From positions 3,600,501 through 3,664,500 of the forward strand of contig NZ_MDGR01000007.1 of NCBI RefSeq assembly GCF_002742335.1: a stretch of DNA of 64,000 nt. Direction: 5' to 3'. The translations under genes were made by a program, and so were the position numbers. Position 1 is the stretch's first letter, and each line of letters opens with the position of its first letter. The DNA comes from Reichenbachiella sp. 5M10. GTDB taxonomy: Bacteria; Bacteroidota; Bacteroidia; Cytophagales; Cyclobacteriaceae. Shown piece by piece: positions 28,281 to 37,038 of this stretch. The notes beneath the pieces were generated by a model that saw nothing but the letters and a program-made list of their open reading frames with translations, made no database searches and was not told the origin of the DNA.

Positions 28281-28985
28281 TTAGGAAATCAAAGTCCCCA
28301 CGTCTTTGCCTTGCACGATATCAAACAAATTACCTTCTTTGTTCATGTCAAACACAATAATTGGCAGTTTGTTTTCTTGACACAAAGTGAATGCAGTCAT
28401 ATCCATCACATTGAGTCCCTTTTCGTACACTTCTTGAAACGAAATTTCAGTATACCGTGTAGCAGAGGGATCTTTTTCGGGATCAGCAGTATACACACCA
28501 TCTACGCGTGTACCTTTGAGTACTACGTCTGCTTCTACTTCGATAGCTCTCAAACTAGCCGTAGAGTCAGTAGTAAAATATGGGTTTCCGATTCCTGCAC
28601 CGAAAATCACAATCCGCCCCTTCTCTAGATGTCGCACAGCTCTTCGCTTGATGAACGGCTCGCACACCTCTTCGATCTTGATACCAGACATGAGTCGTGT
28701 ATACATACCTGCTTTCTCTAAAGCAGATTGCAACGCCATTGCATTGATGACAGTGGCCAACATCCCCATGTAGTCCCCTTGTACCCGATCGATCCCAGAA
28801 CTCTCAGCTTGCACACCTCTAAAGATGTTGCCGCCCCCGATCACAATAGCAATCTCTACTCCAGTTTCTTGGATTTTTTGGATGTCCTCGACATATTGTT
28901 CCAATCTTGAAGCATCTATCCCGTACTGTTTATCACCCATCAGGGCCTCTCCACTTAGCTTCAATAATATTCTTTTATACTTCAT
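28281..28985 (-). CDS. pyrH: UMP kinase
   Basis: 234 residues of the amino-acid-kinase family; phosphorylates UMP to [18 protein letters not shown] (3-17), [11 protein letters not shown] (about 48), [16 protein letters not shown] (about 129) and [20 protein letters not shown] (about 189) are diagnostic of bacterial UMP kinase. Upstream is the promoter at 29022-29053, and frr follows. Confidence 0.98.
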   Translation of the reverse strand: MKYKRILLKLSGEALMGDKQYGIDASRLEQYVEDIQKIQETGVEIAIVIGGGNIFRGVQAESSGIDRVQGDYMGMLATVINAMALQSALEKAGMYTRLMSGIKIEEVCEPFIKRRAVRHLEKGRIVIFGAGIGNPYFTTDSTASLRAIEVEADVVLKGTRVDGVYTADPEKDPSATRYTEISFQEVYEKGLNVMDMTAFTLCQENKLPIIVFDMNKEGNLFDIVQGKDVGTLIS

Positions 28986-29021
28986 CTGCAGGTATTATTA
29001 CTATTTGTTTTTCAAACCTCA

Positions 29022-29053
29022 CAAATATAGAATGGATTTCGTCATCATTTAAA
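29022..29053 (-). promoter_or_regulatory. Promoter of pyrH-frr
   Basis: On the minus strand TTTA (29053-29050), 20-nt spacer, TATATTTG (29029-29022), 36 nt before the pyrH ATG. Confidence 0.6.
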
Positions 29054-29172
29054 ATATCGATCATATTTTGGCGTCTACAATACCACACGCCTACTACTTT
29101 CTGGAGCAACTCCTAGTTCATCCAAAATCCATAATACAGGTATCGCTCCCCACGCTCGGCATGGCCCCTACA

Positions 29173-29204
29173 CAAAAAAGCACCCTAAACTCAACTAGGG
29201 TGCT
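29173..29204 (-). terminator. Rho-independent terminator of the Lrp-family gene
   Basis: A perfect 9-bp stem (AGCACCCTA / TAGGGTGCT) with an 8-nt loop. Read on the minus strand it is followed by six T, and it lies about 30 nt after the stop of the gene at 29235-29699. Confidence 0.85.
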
Positions 29205-29234
29205 CTTAAACATGATTTCATCACTGCATGACTA

Positions 29235-29699
29235 CTATCCCAACTGAATCGGGCGGCTCATACTCTCATCCAAAGAGATGAAAGTTTCTGTCCTATCTAT
29301 ACCGTCTACTTTCTGGATCTTATCATGAAGTACTTCTCTGAGGTGATTAGTATCTCTACAATGAATCTTAATGAATATATTGTAATTGCCCGTCGTGTAA
29401 TGTATCCGTACGACCTCAGGAATCCCCTGCAGTTTCTCGACCACCGAGTCATACAAAGAGCTCTTTTGCAAATAAATCCCCAAAAAACAAGTCACATCGA
29501 ACCCTAGTTTAGAGTAATCCAACTGAAGTGTTGTACCTTTGACCACTCCCATCTCCTCGAGTTTTTTCATTCGGACATGGACTGTACCTCCAGAGACGTA
29601 CACCTTTTTAGCTATCTCCGTATATGGAGTTTTAGCGTCAATCATCAGATGAGACAAGATTTTCAAATCCACTTCATCAATTTCATAATTTTTCGCCAT
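29235..29699 (-). CDS. Lrp/AsnC family transcriptional regulator
   Basis: 154 residues. An N-terminal winged helix-turn-helix (about 5-60; ILSHLMIDAKTPYTEIAKKVYVSGGTVHVRMKKLEEMGVV) is followed by a regulatory RAM domain (about 65-150) that probably binds an amino acid. The target and ligand cannot be told from the sequence. It is transcribed alone, with a hairpin terminator at 29173-29204, and its upstream region holds palindromic sites (29701-29770) that could be autoregulatory. It lies next to, and divergent from, the tRNA-like RNA gene. Confidence 0.92.
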   Translation of the reverse strand: MAKNYEIDEVDLKILSHLMIDAKTPYTEIAKKVYVSGGTVHVRMKKLEEMGVVKGTTLQLDYSKLGFDVTCFLGIYLQKSSLYDSVVEKLQGIPEVVRIHYTTGNYNIFIKIHCRDTNHLREVLHDKIQKVDGIDRTETFISLDESMSRPIQLG

Positions 29700-29700
29700 G

Positions 29701-29770
29701 ATTCACAAGTCGTTTTATTAAATACTCAACAATTATAATCATTTATTAGGACACACATAAATATGTGAAT
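29701..29770. promoter_or_regulatory. Palindromic sites upstream of the Lrp-family gene
   Basis: A 14-bp palindrome CACATA-AA-TATGTG lies at 29754-29767, and ATTCACA (29701-29707) is matched in inverse orientation by TGTGAAT (29764-29770). Lrp-family proteins bind several such sites by wrapping DNA, so this is a plausible autoregulatory region, also shared by the promoter of the RNA unit to the right. Inference only. Confidence 0.35.
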
Positions 29771-29786
29771 GTTTTTATGAAAAATT

Positions 29787-29817
29787 TTTAATATTCCGAC
29801 GAGTTGCTATAAATTTG
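29787..29817 (+). promoter_or_regulatory. Promoter of the tRNA-like RNA
   Basis: TTTA (29787-29790), 19-nt spacer, TAAATTTG (29810-29817). Transcription would start near 29823, about 43 nt before the 5' end of the tRNA-like fold. Confidence 0.55.
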
Positions 29818-29865
29818 TAATCACAAAGGGAAAAGAAAGACGTTCTTTTTCTTCTTTTGACACAA

Positions 29866-29977
29866 TGTAGGGTGATGAAACAGGCAGCCATGCCCCCCTG
29901 TCTCGGGGGTGGAGATAAAGGATAAATCACATCTCGTGACTAACTGCTCCGTGGAGGTTCGAATCCTTCTCCTACAG
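29866..29977 (+). ncRNA. tRNA-like RNA with a long variable region, possibly a Y-RNA-like or atypical class-II tRNA
   Basis: The fold, done by hand: acceptor stem TGTAGGG (29866-29872) with TCCTACA (29970-29976), seven pairs including one G-T; D stem ATG (29875-29877) / CAT (29889-29891) with GG in the loop (29883-29884); hairpin CCCCC-CTGTCTC-GGGGG (29893-29909); then 43 nt of variable region with GGAG/CTCC (29911-29914 / 29947-29950) enclosing TCAC/GTGA (29927-29930 / 29936-29939); T stem GGAGG/CCTTC with the canonical loop TTCGAAT (29953-29969). The elbow signals (GG of the D loop, TTCGAAT) are intact. The anticodon position would read GTC, but position 37 is T and a class-II tRNA for Asp is not expected, so I do not call it a decoding tRNA. 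CCA is not encoded. A promoter and a terminator flank it. Confidence 0.7.
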
Positions 29978-30011
29978 CTATCATTTTTGGGTTAATGTTG
30001 TTTAATGAAAG

Positions 30012-30036
30012 AGTCTGGTTCTACCAGACTTTTTTC
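30012..30036 (+). terminator. Rho-independent terminator of the tRNA-like RNA unit
   Basis: A perfect 7-bp stem AGTCTGG / CCAGACT with loop TTCTA is followed by TTTTTT. It lies 35 nt after the end of the tRNA-like fold and before the start of the acyl-CoA synthetase gene. Confidence 0.9.
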
Positions 30037-30160
30037 ATTTTACCCCATCTGACCATACTCCCCTCCTTTTTCACTCCTCATTCTTTGTCTATTCGGTTTT
30101 CTATCCTCATCTTTATTGGTGAGATTTATCAAAAGAAGATCGCTCTCAGAAGACAACAAC

Positions 30161-31852
30161 ATGACTATGAAAAATGCGCCTTGGTTCAAACAGTATCCTA
30201 AAGGAATCCCTCACGAAATAGATGCCGACATCTATTCGTCTCTCGTCGATCTACTCGACACTGGCTTCAAAAAATATGCAAATCGTCCGGCCATGGAAAA
30301 TATGGGCAAAGCAATGACCTACGCAGAGCTCGAAGAACAAACCAACCACATGGCAAGCTATTTCCAAAACCAGACCAATCTTCGAAAAGGAGACCGGATA
30401 GCTCTCCAAATGCCCAACCTGCTCCAATACCCTGTGGTCATGTTTGCGGCACTTAAATGCGGCTTGACAGTTGTCAACATCAACCCGCTATATACAGCCG
30501 CCGAAATGAAACATCAAATCAATGATGCAGGAGCTAGAGCCATTGTCATCTTAGAAAACTTTGCCTTCAATCTTGAATCCATCTTGCCTGAGACCAAAAT
30601 AGATCTTGTCATCACGACACAGATAGGTGACTTATTTGGAGGACTAAAAAAAATCCTCACCAATTTCGTAGTGAAGCGAATTAAAAAAATGGTTCCTAGT
30701 TTCCATTTACCAAAAGCGGTAAAATTCAACACAGCCATGAAACTGGGAGCATCTACCCCTTTCTCTCCAGTCGCAATAGACGGAGAGGACCTTGCGTTTC
30801 TTCAATATACAGGAGGCACAACAGGCGTATCCAAAGGTGCTATGCTCACACACCGCAACCTAGTCGCTAACCTTGAGCAAGTCAGTGGCTGGCTAGAAGT
30901 CTGTCTCGAGCATGGCAAAGAAATCGTCATCACTCCCTTGCCACTTTACCACATATTCGCTCTTACAAGCAATTGCTTCACGATGTTCAAGTTCGGAGCA
31001 CACAACGTCTTGATCACCAACCCTCGTGATCTAGATACCTTCACCAAAGAGGTAAGCAAACACCAATTCACCATAATGACTGGAGTCAATACCTTATTCA
31101 ACAGTCTTGTCAACCACGAAGGTTTTCAAAAACTCGACTTCAGCAAACTCAAAGTAGCACTCGGTGGAGGCATGGCTGTCCAAAAATCTGTCGCTGAAAA
31201 ATGGATGCAAGTCACTGGATCACCACTGACCGAAGGATATGGGCTCACAGAAACCTCTCCCGTACTCACTGTCAATCCTATGGATGGTAGTCATAGATCA
31301 GGAACAATCGGTGTCCCAATGCCTAGTACCGACATCAAACTGGTCAACGAAAAAGGTGAAGAGGTAGGATTCAACGAACCTGGCGAACTCTATGCTCGTG
31401 GGCCGCAAATAATGAAAGGCTACTGGAATCAACCCGAAGAGACGGCCAATGTCATGGAAGGAGAATGGTTCAAGACAGGAGATATAGCCACTTTGGATGA
31501 AGACGGTTTCCTCAAAATCGTCGACCGAAAAAAGGAAATGATATTGGTATCTGGCTTCAATGTCTATCCCAACGAAGTAGAAGAAGCCATCGCAGCACAC
31601 CCCAAAGTCCTTGAAGTAGGAGCGATAGGAGTGCCTAACTCACGATCTACTGAAGTAGTCAAGGTATTCATCGTCAAAAAAGATGATTCGCTCACCGAAG
31701 AAGAAATACAGGAGTTTGCTCGGCAAACACTCACCGCCTACAAATGTCCCCGACACATCGAATTCTGCACAGAGCTACCCAAATCCAACGTAGGAAAAAT
31801 ACTCCGCAGAGTACTCAAAGAGAATGACGCCAAAAACAATAGCTACGATTAA
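30161..31852 (+). CDS. fadD: Long-chain fatty-acid--CoA ligase
   Basis: ATP-dependent acyl-CoA synthetase of the ANL superfamily, 563 residues from the Met at 30161 (an upstream Met at 30116 gives 15 extra, basic residues). Motifs are LQYTGGTTGVSKGAML (P-loop, about 215), EGYGLTETSP (about 360), and KTGDIATLDEDGFLKIVDRKKEMILVSG (about 435-465), with the catalytic Lys near the C-terminus in PKSNVGKILRR. It activates exogenous or recycled fatty acids. The only downstream gene on the strand nearby is an unrelated DUF3078 gene, so it is probably transcribed alone. Confidence 0.93.
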   Translation: MTMKNAPWFKQYPKGIPHEIDADIYSSLVDLLDTGFKKYANRPAMENMGKAMTYAELEEQTNHMASYFQNQTNLRKGDRIALQMPNLLQYPVVMFAALKCGLTVVNINPLYTAAEMKHQINDAGARAIVILENFAFNLESILPETKIDLVITTQIGDLFGGLKKILTNFVVKRIKKMVPSFHLPKAVKFNTAMKLGASTPFSPVAIDGEDLAFLQYTGGTTGVSKGAMLTHRNLVANLEQVSGWLEVCLEHGKEIVITPLPLYHIFALTSNCFTMFKFGAHNVLITNPRDLDTFTKEVSKHQFTIMTGVNTLFNSLVNHEGFQKLDFSKLKVALGGGMAVQKSVAEKWMQVTGSPLTEGYGLTETSPVLTVNPMDGSHRSGTIGVPMPSTDIKLVNEKGEEVGFNEPGELYARGPQIMKGYWNQPEETANVMEGEWFKTGDIATLDEDGFLKIVDRKKEMILVSGFNVYPNEVEEAIAAHPKVLEVGAIGVPNSRSTEVVKVFIVKKDDSLTEEEIQEFARQTLTAYKCPRHIEFCTELPKSNVGKILRRVLKENDAKNNSYD

Positions 31853-31929
31853 TTAACAATCAGAAAACAATCGTTTTGAGATTTTGAGCTAATTTAGCGG
31901 TCTATTTATCGAAATTAAAAAATCAACTT

Positions 31930-32877
31930 ATGAAAAAATTAATACTCATAGTATTGGTTTTGGGCCCACTATTTTCAATGGCTCAATCAGACACTACATA
32001 TTGGAACAAAGGAGGAAGCGTCGGAATCAATGCCAACCAAGCTTCATTGACCAACTGGTCTGCAGGAGGTGTCAATTCTTATGCAGGTGGTGCTTACTTT
32101 TATCAGTTCTTTGACTATAAAAAAGAATCCATCGTATGGACTAGTACCATCGACATGGGGTTTGGATTCATCAAAGAGGCTCAAGCTGACGCCCAAAAAG
32201 CGGACGACAGACTCGTGCTAACATCTCAAGTCGGAAAAAAAATTGGCAGTAGTGAAAAGTGGTACTACAGCGGCATGCTTGACTTCAGAACTCAATTTGC
32301 ATATGGGTACGACGCGGATGCTCCAGATGATAGCGACTACATTTCCAAATTTATGGCACCAGGATATCTACTCGCTTCGGTAGGAGTAGATTATAGGCCA
32401 ACCGATTACTTTCATGTCGCCATAGGCCCTTTGGCAAGCAAGATGACATTTGTCATGGATCAAAGACTTGCTGACCTTGGCAGTTTTGGTGTAGAAGGTG
32501 CGACTTTGGACACCAACGGCAACCTTGTCGAAGGTACTGGCAATCAATTCAGAGGGGAGTTTGGGGCAACACTTACAGCCTCATTCAACAAAGAGATCTT
32601 CAAAAACACCACCTTTGTTTCCAACTTGATCTTGTTCACCAATTACCTAGACAACCCCGAAAAAATTGACGTCAACTGGGAAAACATCCTTACCCTGAAA
32701 GTCAACGACTTCTTGTCGGCTATGGTTTACTTACAAACTATCTACGATTACGACATCAAATTTTACGACCTAGATGCCAATGGCGAACAGATCCTATCTA
32801 CGGAGACCGACAAATGGCAATTTAAAAGTATCATAGGTATCGGTTTAGGATACACCTTTGGAGGAACTAGAGGATAA
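31930..32877 (+). CDS. DUF3078 family outer-membrane protein
   Basis: 315 residues, with a signal sequence (about 1-18, ending FSMAQS). The N-terminal mature segment TTYWNKGGSVGINANQASLTNWSAGG is the DUF3078 hallmark. The rest is beta-strand-rich with alternating residues and ends in GLGYTFGGTRG, as expected for an outer-membrane barrel. Common throughout Bacteroidota; its function is not known. A strong terminator follows at 32890-32917. Confidence 0.9.
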   Translation: MKKLILIVLVLGPLFSMAQSDTTYWNKGGSVGINANQASLTNWSAGGVNSYAGGAYFYQFFDYKKESIVWTSTIDMGFGFIKEAQADAQKADDRLVLTSQVGKKIGSSEKWYYSGMLDFRTQFAYGYDADAPDDSDYISKFMAPGYLLASVGVDYRPTDYFHVAIGPLASKMTFVMDQRLADLGSFGVEGATLDTNGNLVEGTGNQFRGEFGATLTASFNKEIFKNTTFVSNLILFTNYLDNPEKIDVNWENILTLKVNDFLSAMVYLQTIYDYDIKFYDLDANGEQILSTETDKWQFKSIIGIGLGYTFGGTRG

Positions 32878-32889
32878 AGCAACAAAATA

Positions 32890-32917
32890 AAAAAGGCCAG
32901 TATGACTGGCCTTTTTT
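32890..32917 (+). terminator. Rho-independent terminator of the DUF3078 gene
   Basis: A-rich flank, stem GGCCAGT / ACTGGCC with loop ATG, then TTTTTT. Confidence 0.9.
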
Positions 32918-32930
32918 ATTTTCAAATACC

Positions 32931-33809
32931 ATGTCCACAAAAAAGAAAATCCTCTTCATCGCCAACCCCATTTCAGGGTCGGGTCACAAAATCGATTTCC
33001 ACAACGCTATCTCTCAAAACCTCGACACGAGTCGATTCGACTGGTCACTCTACTATACCACCGCTCGTGGAGATGCCACTCGCCGTGCTCAAGAGGCTTC
33101 TAACGGAACCTATCATGCCGTCATCGCTATAGGTGGAGACGGCACGATCAACGAAGTAGCCCAAGGACTCGTCTACACGGACACCTGTATGGGTATCATC
33201 CCCAATGGCTCAGGAAATGGCCTATCCAAACATCTCCGAATCTCCAACGACATCCCAGCAGCCATCACTCAGCTCAACCATGCCACGCCTCAACTCATCG
33301 ATACTGGCTGGTTCAACGACCAACTCTTCCTCAATGTCGCTGGCATTGGGTTTGATGCACAAGTCGCACACGCCTTCGATACCTTCGGCAAACGAGGTCT
33401 GTTTTCCTACATTCTCCTCTCCATCAAAGAGTTTGGCCAATTTTCTCCAAGCACATGTAAAATAAAGGTCGATGGCAAAAAACTGAAAGCAAAAGCCTTC
33501 ATCCTGACCATAGCCAACGGTAGCCAGTATGGCAACAATGCTTACATCGCCCCAAAAGCGCAAGTTACTGACGGATACCTTGACCTAGTCGTCATTGAGC
33601 CTCTCCGGTTTTGGCAATGGATCACCTTCCCTATCCAGCTTTTTGGCAAATCCTTAGACACGACCTCTCGCTATCGCTTTGCCAAAGGAAAAAAAATCAC
33701 CATCAAATCGAAATACACCAAAGCTCAACTAGACGGAGAGCCCATTCAAGCGGCTGACAAAAACCACATAGAAATAAAACCAAAATCACTAAAGATGCTT
33801 ATTCCTTAA
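32931..33809 (+). CDS. Diacylglycerol kinase family lipid kinase (YegS/BmrU-like)
   Basis: 292 residues. The lipid-kinase domain has ANPISGSG near residue 10, IGGDGTINEVAQGL near 65-80 and IIPNGSGNGLSKHL near 85-100, with a C-terminal beta-sandwich (about 140-290, TIANGSQYGNNAYIAPKAQVTDGYLDL). The family phosphorylates diacylglycerol or related lipids; in Bacteroidota the substrate is usually not known. It starts 14 nt after the DUF3078 terminator. Confidence 0.9.
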   Translation: MSTKKKILFIANPISGSGHKIDFHNAISQNLDTSRFDWSLYYTTARGDATRRAQEASNGTYHAVIAIGGDGTINEVAQGLVYTDTCMGIIPNGSGNGLSKHLRISNDIPAAITQLNHATPQLIDTGWFNDQLFLNVAGIGFDAQVAHAFDTFGKRGLFSYILLSIKEFGQFSPSTCKIKVDGKKLKAKAFILTIANGSQYGNNAYIAPKAQVTDGYLDLVVIEPLRFWQWITFPIQLFGKSLDTTSRYRFAKGKKITIKSKYTKAQLDGEPIQAADKNHIEIKPKSLKMLIP

Positions 33810-33856
33810 ATCTGCTCCTTTCAAATCCCTAGATTACTCTATATCTTAGACTCTGT

Positions 33857-34534
33857 ATGAAAATCGACTTAATCGAGATATGGGAATTCATGGAGATCGC
33901 TCCCGCACCACAAGGTCCCGCGCAAGGCAAACACTGGCAATATGAGTTGGTAGCAGGTGACATACGCATCCCCAATCTTAGTACTGCCGATATTCTCATA
34001 CTCAAAGAAGCCAACCTGTATGACACAGAACTATTGCCCTCAATTTTCACCTTTCGGGAAATATTGTGGCAACCCAACGTCTACCCACAGCCTTCTCTGT
34101 GCATTCCTCAGCTCAACATACTGAAAGTCTTTTGCGAAGAATACATCGCCGATCAAGAAGAAAATGAAAAAGCATGGTTTTATACACACCTAATGCAGGG
34201 GCTCAGCCGGTACTGCAATCGAGCCATTGAGCGGATCAACGAATCCAAAGAAACCGATGACGTTCGGATTGCCTCTATTTTAGGAGAGCTCCGAAAACAA
34301 GCTTTTCCCGTGATCAAATTTTTCATCTCTCATCCACTCAACCACAGCGGTCATCAAACAGATGCACTCCATCGGCTAAACTATGCCGTCAAGATCATGC
34401 TAACCCAATACAACAGCCACTACCAAGACCTCCTAGACCCCTACTGGAACATCACCATCACAGACTCAGGCACTGTCACTCCCTCGGACAAAACCACAGA
34501 AACCACCCCTATCTCTCAAGCCGCAGCTCAATAA
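33857..34534 (+). CDS. Hypothetical protein, no recognised family
   Basis: A 225-residue soluble protein with no signal sequence or membrane helix. It starts KIDLIEIWEFMEI and has a helical middle (about 95-180) with several Trp/His residues (WFYTHLMQGLSRYCN). The C-terminal 20 residues are Thr/Ser/Ala-rich and unordered. I cannot name a domain. It sits between a lipid kinase-like gene (47 nt) and a small VTT/DedA-like membrane gene (7 nt), so an operon with the latter is likely. Confidence 0.6.
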   Translation: MKIDLIEIWEFMEIAPAPQGPAQGKHWQYELVAGDIRIPNLSTADILILKEANLYDTELLPSIFTFREILWQPNVYPQPSLCIPQLNILKVFCEEYIADQEENEKAWFYTHLMQGLSRYCNRAIERINESKETDDVRIASILGELRKQAFPVIKFFISHPLNHSGHQTDALHRLNYAVKIMLTQYNSHYQDLLDPYWNITITDSGTVTPSDKTTETTPISQAAAQ

Positions 34535-34541
34535 TCACCCC

Positions 34542-35117
34542 ATGAACGACTCCAACAATAAATACCGCTATCTCGTCTCCAACCTCACCAAGGGATTGCT
34601 ATGGTTGGCGGTCATTCTCATCCTGTTTTTGACTGTCAAGTGGTACTTTGAAGACTGGTATATCGGGCTCATGCAAGAACTGTCCGACAAACCTCTGTTG
34701 ATCTTCGCTACATTCATCTGCTCAGAAGTATTTTTCGGAATCGTCCCTCCTGAGCTTTTTATGATCTGGGCTCTCAATCAAGGTGGGCTCCAACATTATA
34801 TCTTCTTCACCACGATCCTCGCGATCATTTCCTATGTCGCAGGTATGCTTGGGTACTTTATTGGGAGGCAGTTTAGTCATTTCAAGCTTTACGAACAGTT
34901 CAAAAAACGAATGGGAGAAAAACTAGAACCCAATGTTCAGCGCTTCGGAGGCTTCATGATCTTCATTGCGGCAGTCACCCCCATCCCCTACTCTGCCATA
35001 TGCATGCTCGCTGGAGCCGCTCATTACCACTGGGGCAGATTTGTACTCATCGGCATCTCGCGCTTGCTCAGATTCGCAGTATACGCCTATATTATCTGGC
35101 ACGTGGACAAGATTTAA
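34542..35117 (+). CDS. Small VTT/DedA-like (YqaA-like) membrane protein
   Basis: 191 residues with about five hydrophobic segments: 15-35, 45-70, 80-105, 128-150 and 160-185. Features of the SNARE-associated/VTT fold are the ICSEVFFGIVPPELFMIWA re-entrant segment with its Glu and Pro residues and the GFMIFIAAVTPIPYSAICMLAG segment. DedA/VTT proteins act as lipid scramblases or transporters of C55-P or phospholipids; the substrate here is unknown. It follows the orphan gene by 7 nt. Confidence 0.82.
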   Translation: MNDSNNKYRYLVSNLTKGLLWLAVILILFLTVKWYFEDWYIGLMQELSDKPLLIFATFICSEVFFGIVPPELFMIWALNQGGLQHYIFFTTILAIISYVAGMLGYFIGRQFSHFKLYEQFKKRMGEKLEPNVQRFGGFMIFIAAVTPIPYSAICMLAGAAHYHWGRFVLIGISRLLRFAVYAYIIWHVDKI

Positions 35118-35138
35118 TAGCTAATTAACTTCGCACTA

Positions 35139-35168
35139 TTTAGTTGTCAAATATTCCACGTAACTTTG
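35139..35168 (+). promoter_or_regulatory. Promoter of typA
   Basis: TTTA (35139-35142), 18-nt spacer, TAACTTTG (35161-35168), 25 nt before the ATG. Same spacing and elements as the ahcY promoter. Confidence 0.6.
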
Positions 35169-35193
35169 CGCCAAATTTCTAAGAAAAGAAAGA

Positions 35194-36972
35194 ATGACTG
35201 AGATAAGGAATGTAGCAATTATTGCACACGTTGACCATGGCAAAACTACATTGGTTGATAAAATCATCTATGCTGCGCAAGCAAACGATGCAAAAAGATC
35301 ACAGGACAACAACGACTTGATCCTGGACTCCAATGATCTTGAAAAAGAGCGTGGTATCACCATCCTCTCCAAAAACGTATCTGTAAACTACAAAGGAACG
35401 AAAATCAACATCATCGATACTCCTGGTCACGCCGATTTCGGAGGTGAAGTAGAGCGTGTATTGAGTATGGCAGATGGAGTAATCCTATTGGTAGATGCGT
35501 TTGAAGGCGCCATGCCTCAAACTAGATTTGTATTGAGCAAAGCATTGGCCATCGGTTTGACTCCTATCGTAGTAGTCAACAAAGTAGACAAAGAAAACTG
35601 TCGTCCAGACGAGGTACACGAGGAAGTATTCGACTTGATGTTCAACCTTGAAGCAACAGAAGAGCAACTGGACTTTCAAACCCTCTACGGGTCCTCTAAA
35701 AATGGCTGGATGAGCCATGATTGGAAAAACGAAACAGACAACCTAGAGCCACTACTCGATACGATCATCAAAGTGATCCCTGCTCCCGAGCAAAGAGAAG
35801 GTGTATTGAGAATGAAAATCACTTCATTGGACTTCTCATCATTCACAGGACGTATCGCCATCGGTAGAATCCACCAAGGGTCTATCGCAGTAGGTCAAAG
35901 CTTGGGCTTGACCAAAAGTGACGGAACAGTAAAAAGGGTCAGAATCAAAGAATTGCACGTATTCGAAGGGTTAGGCAAACGAAGTGTAGAATCTGTACAA
36001 TGCGGAGACCTTTGTGCTGTGACAGGAATCGACGATTTCGAAATCGGTGACACCATCACTGACTTTGACAACCCAGAGCCAATGGAAAGAGTAGGTGTAG
36101 ATGAACCTACGATGAACATGCTCTTCACCATCAACAACTCTCCATTCTTTGGAAAAGAAGGTAAATTCGTCACCTCTCGTCACTTGAGAGATCGTCTGAT
36201 GAAAGAAACCGAAAAGAATTTGGCACTGAGAGTACATTCTACAGACAGTGAAGACAAGTTTTTGGTCTATGGACGTGGTGTACTGCACTTGTCTGTATTG
36301 ATCGAGACGATGAGAAGAGAAGGCTATGAGCTACAAGTAGGTCAGCCACAGGTGATATTCAAAGAAATCGATGGTGTCAAATGTGAACCTATCGAGCACT
36401 TGGTCATCGATGTACCAGAAGAAACTTCAGGTAAAGCAATCGAGCTTGTCACCAAAAGAAAAGGTGAGCTGACTATCATGGAACCAAAAGGTGACGTACA
36501 ACATTTGGAGTTCAACATTCCTGCACGTGGATTGATCGGCTTGAGAAATCAGGTTTTGACAGCTACAGCGGGTGAGGCCATCATGACACACAGGTTCAGC
36601 TCATACGAACCCTACAAAGGAGACATTGCAGGTAGACAAAATGGCTCTTTGGTATCAATGGAGATGGGTGCGGGCACCGCCTACTCTATCGACAAGCTAC
36701 AAGACAGAGGTATCTTCTTCGTAGATCCAGGAGAGGAACTATACATCGGTCAGGTCATCGGTGAACACTCTAGAGCCAATGATCTAGCAGTCAATATCCA
36801 AAAAGGTAAAAAACTCACCAACATGAGAACCTCGGGTACGGACAACAATGCCAAGATTATCCCTGCCAAAAAATTCTCTCTGGAAGAAGCACTGGAATAC
36901 ATCAATGAGGATGAATACGTAGAGGTAACTCCTGCGTCGCTCCGTATGAGAAAAATAAACTTCAAGGCCTAA
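35194..36972 (+). CDS. typA: Translational GTPase TypA/BipA
   Basis: 592 residues. Ribosome-binding GTPase needed for assembly and stress growth. G1 AHVDHGKTTLVDKI (9-22), the switch II motif DTPGHADFGGEVERV (about 74), NKVDKENCRPDEV (about 128) and the EF-G-like C-terminal domains are all seen; the C-terminal KKLTNMRTSGTDN and MRKINF end are TypA features. Transcribed alone between the promoter at 35139 and the terminator at 37007. Confidence 0.98.
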   Translation: MTEIRNVAIIAHVDHGKTTLVDKIIYAAQANDAKRSQDNNDLILDSNDLEKERGITILSKNVSVNYKGTKINIIDTPGHADFGGEVERVLSMADGVILLVDAFEGAMPQTRFVLSKALAIGLTPIVVVNKVDKENCRPDEVHEEVFDLMFNLEATEEQLDFQTLYGSSKNGWMSHDWKNETDNLEPLLDTIIKVIPAPEQREGVLRMKITSLDFSSFTGRIAIGRIHQGSIAVGQSLGLTKSDGTVKRVRIKELHVFEGLGKRSVESVQCGDLCAVTGIDDFEIGDTITDFDNPEPMERVGVDEPTMNMLFTINNSPFFGKEGKFVTSRHLRDRLMKETEKNLALRVHSTDSEDKFLVYGRGVLHLSVLIETMRREGYELQVGQPQVIFKEIDGVKCEPIEHLVIDVPEETSGKAIELVTKRKGELTIMEPKGDVQHLEFNIPARGLIGLRNQVLTATAGEAIMTHRFSSYEPYKGDIAGRQNGSLVSMEMGAGTAYSIDKLQDRGIFFVDPGEELYIGQVIGEHSRANDLAVNIQKGKKLTNMRTSGTDNNAKIIPAKKFSLEEALEYINEDEYVEVTPASLRMRKINFKA

Positions 36973-37006
36973 CAGCCGTAGAAACATCAAGACAAGGTCA
37001 AAAACG

Positions 37007-37038
37007 AAAAGGCAACTCAGCAATGAGTTGCTTTTTTT
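37007..37038 (+). terminator. Rho-independent terminator of typA
   Basis: A perfect 8-bp stem GCAACTCA / TGAGTTGC with loop GCAA, preceded by AAAA and followed by TTTTTTT. Confidence 0.9.

Noticed and set aside
29866-29977. Ordinary tRNA-Asp (anticodon position GTC)
   Set aside because: The variable region is 43 nt and position 37 is T rather than a purine; tRNA-Asp is a class-I tRNA with a 5-nt variable loop.
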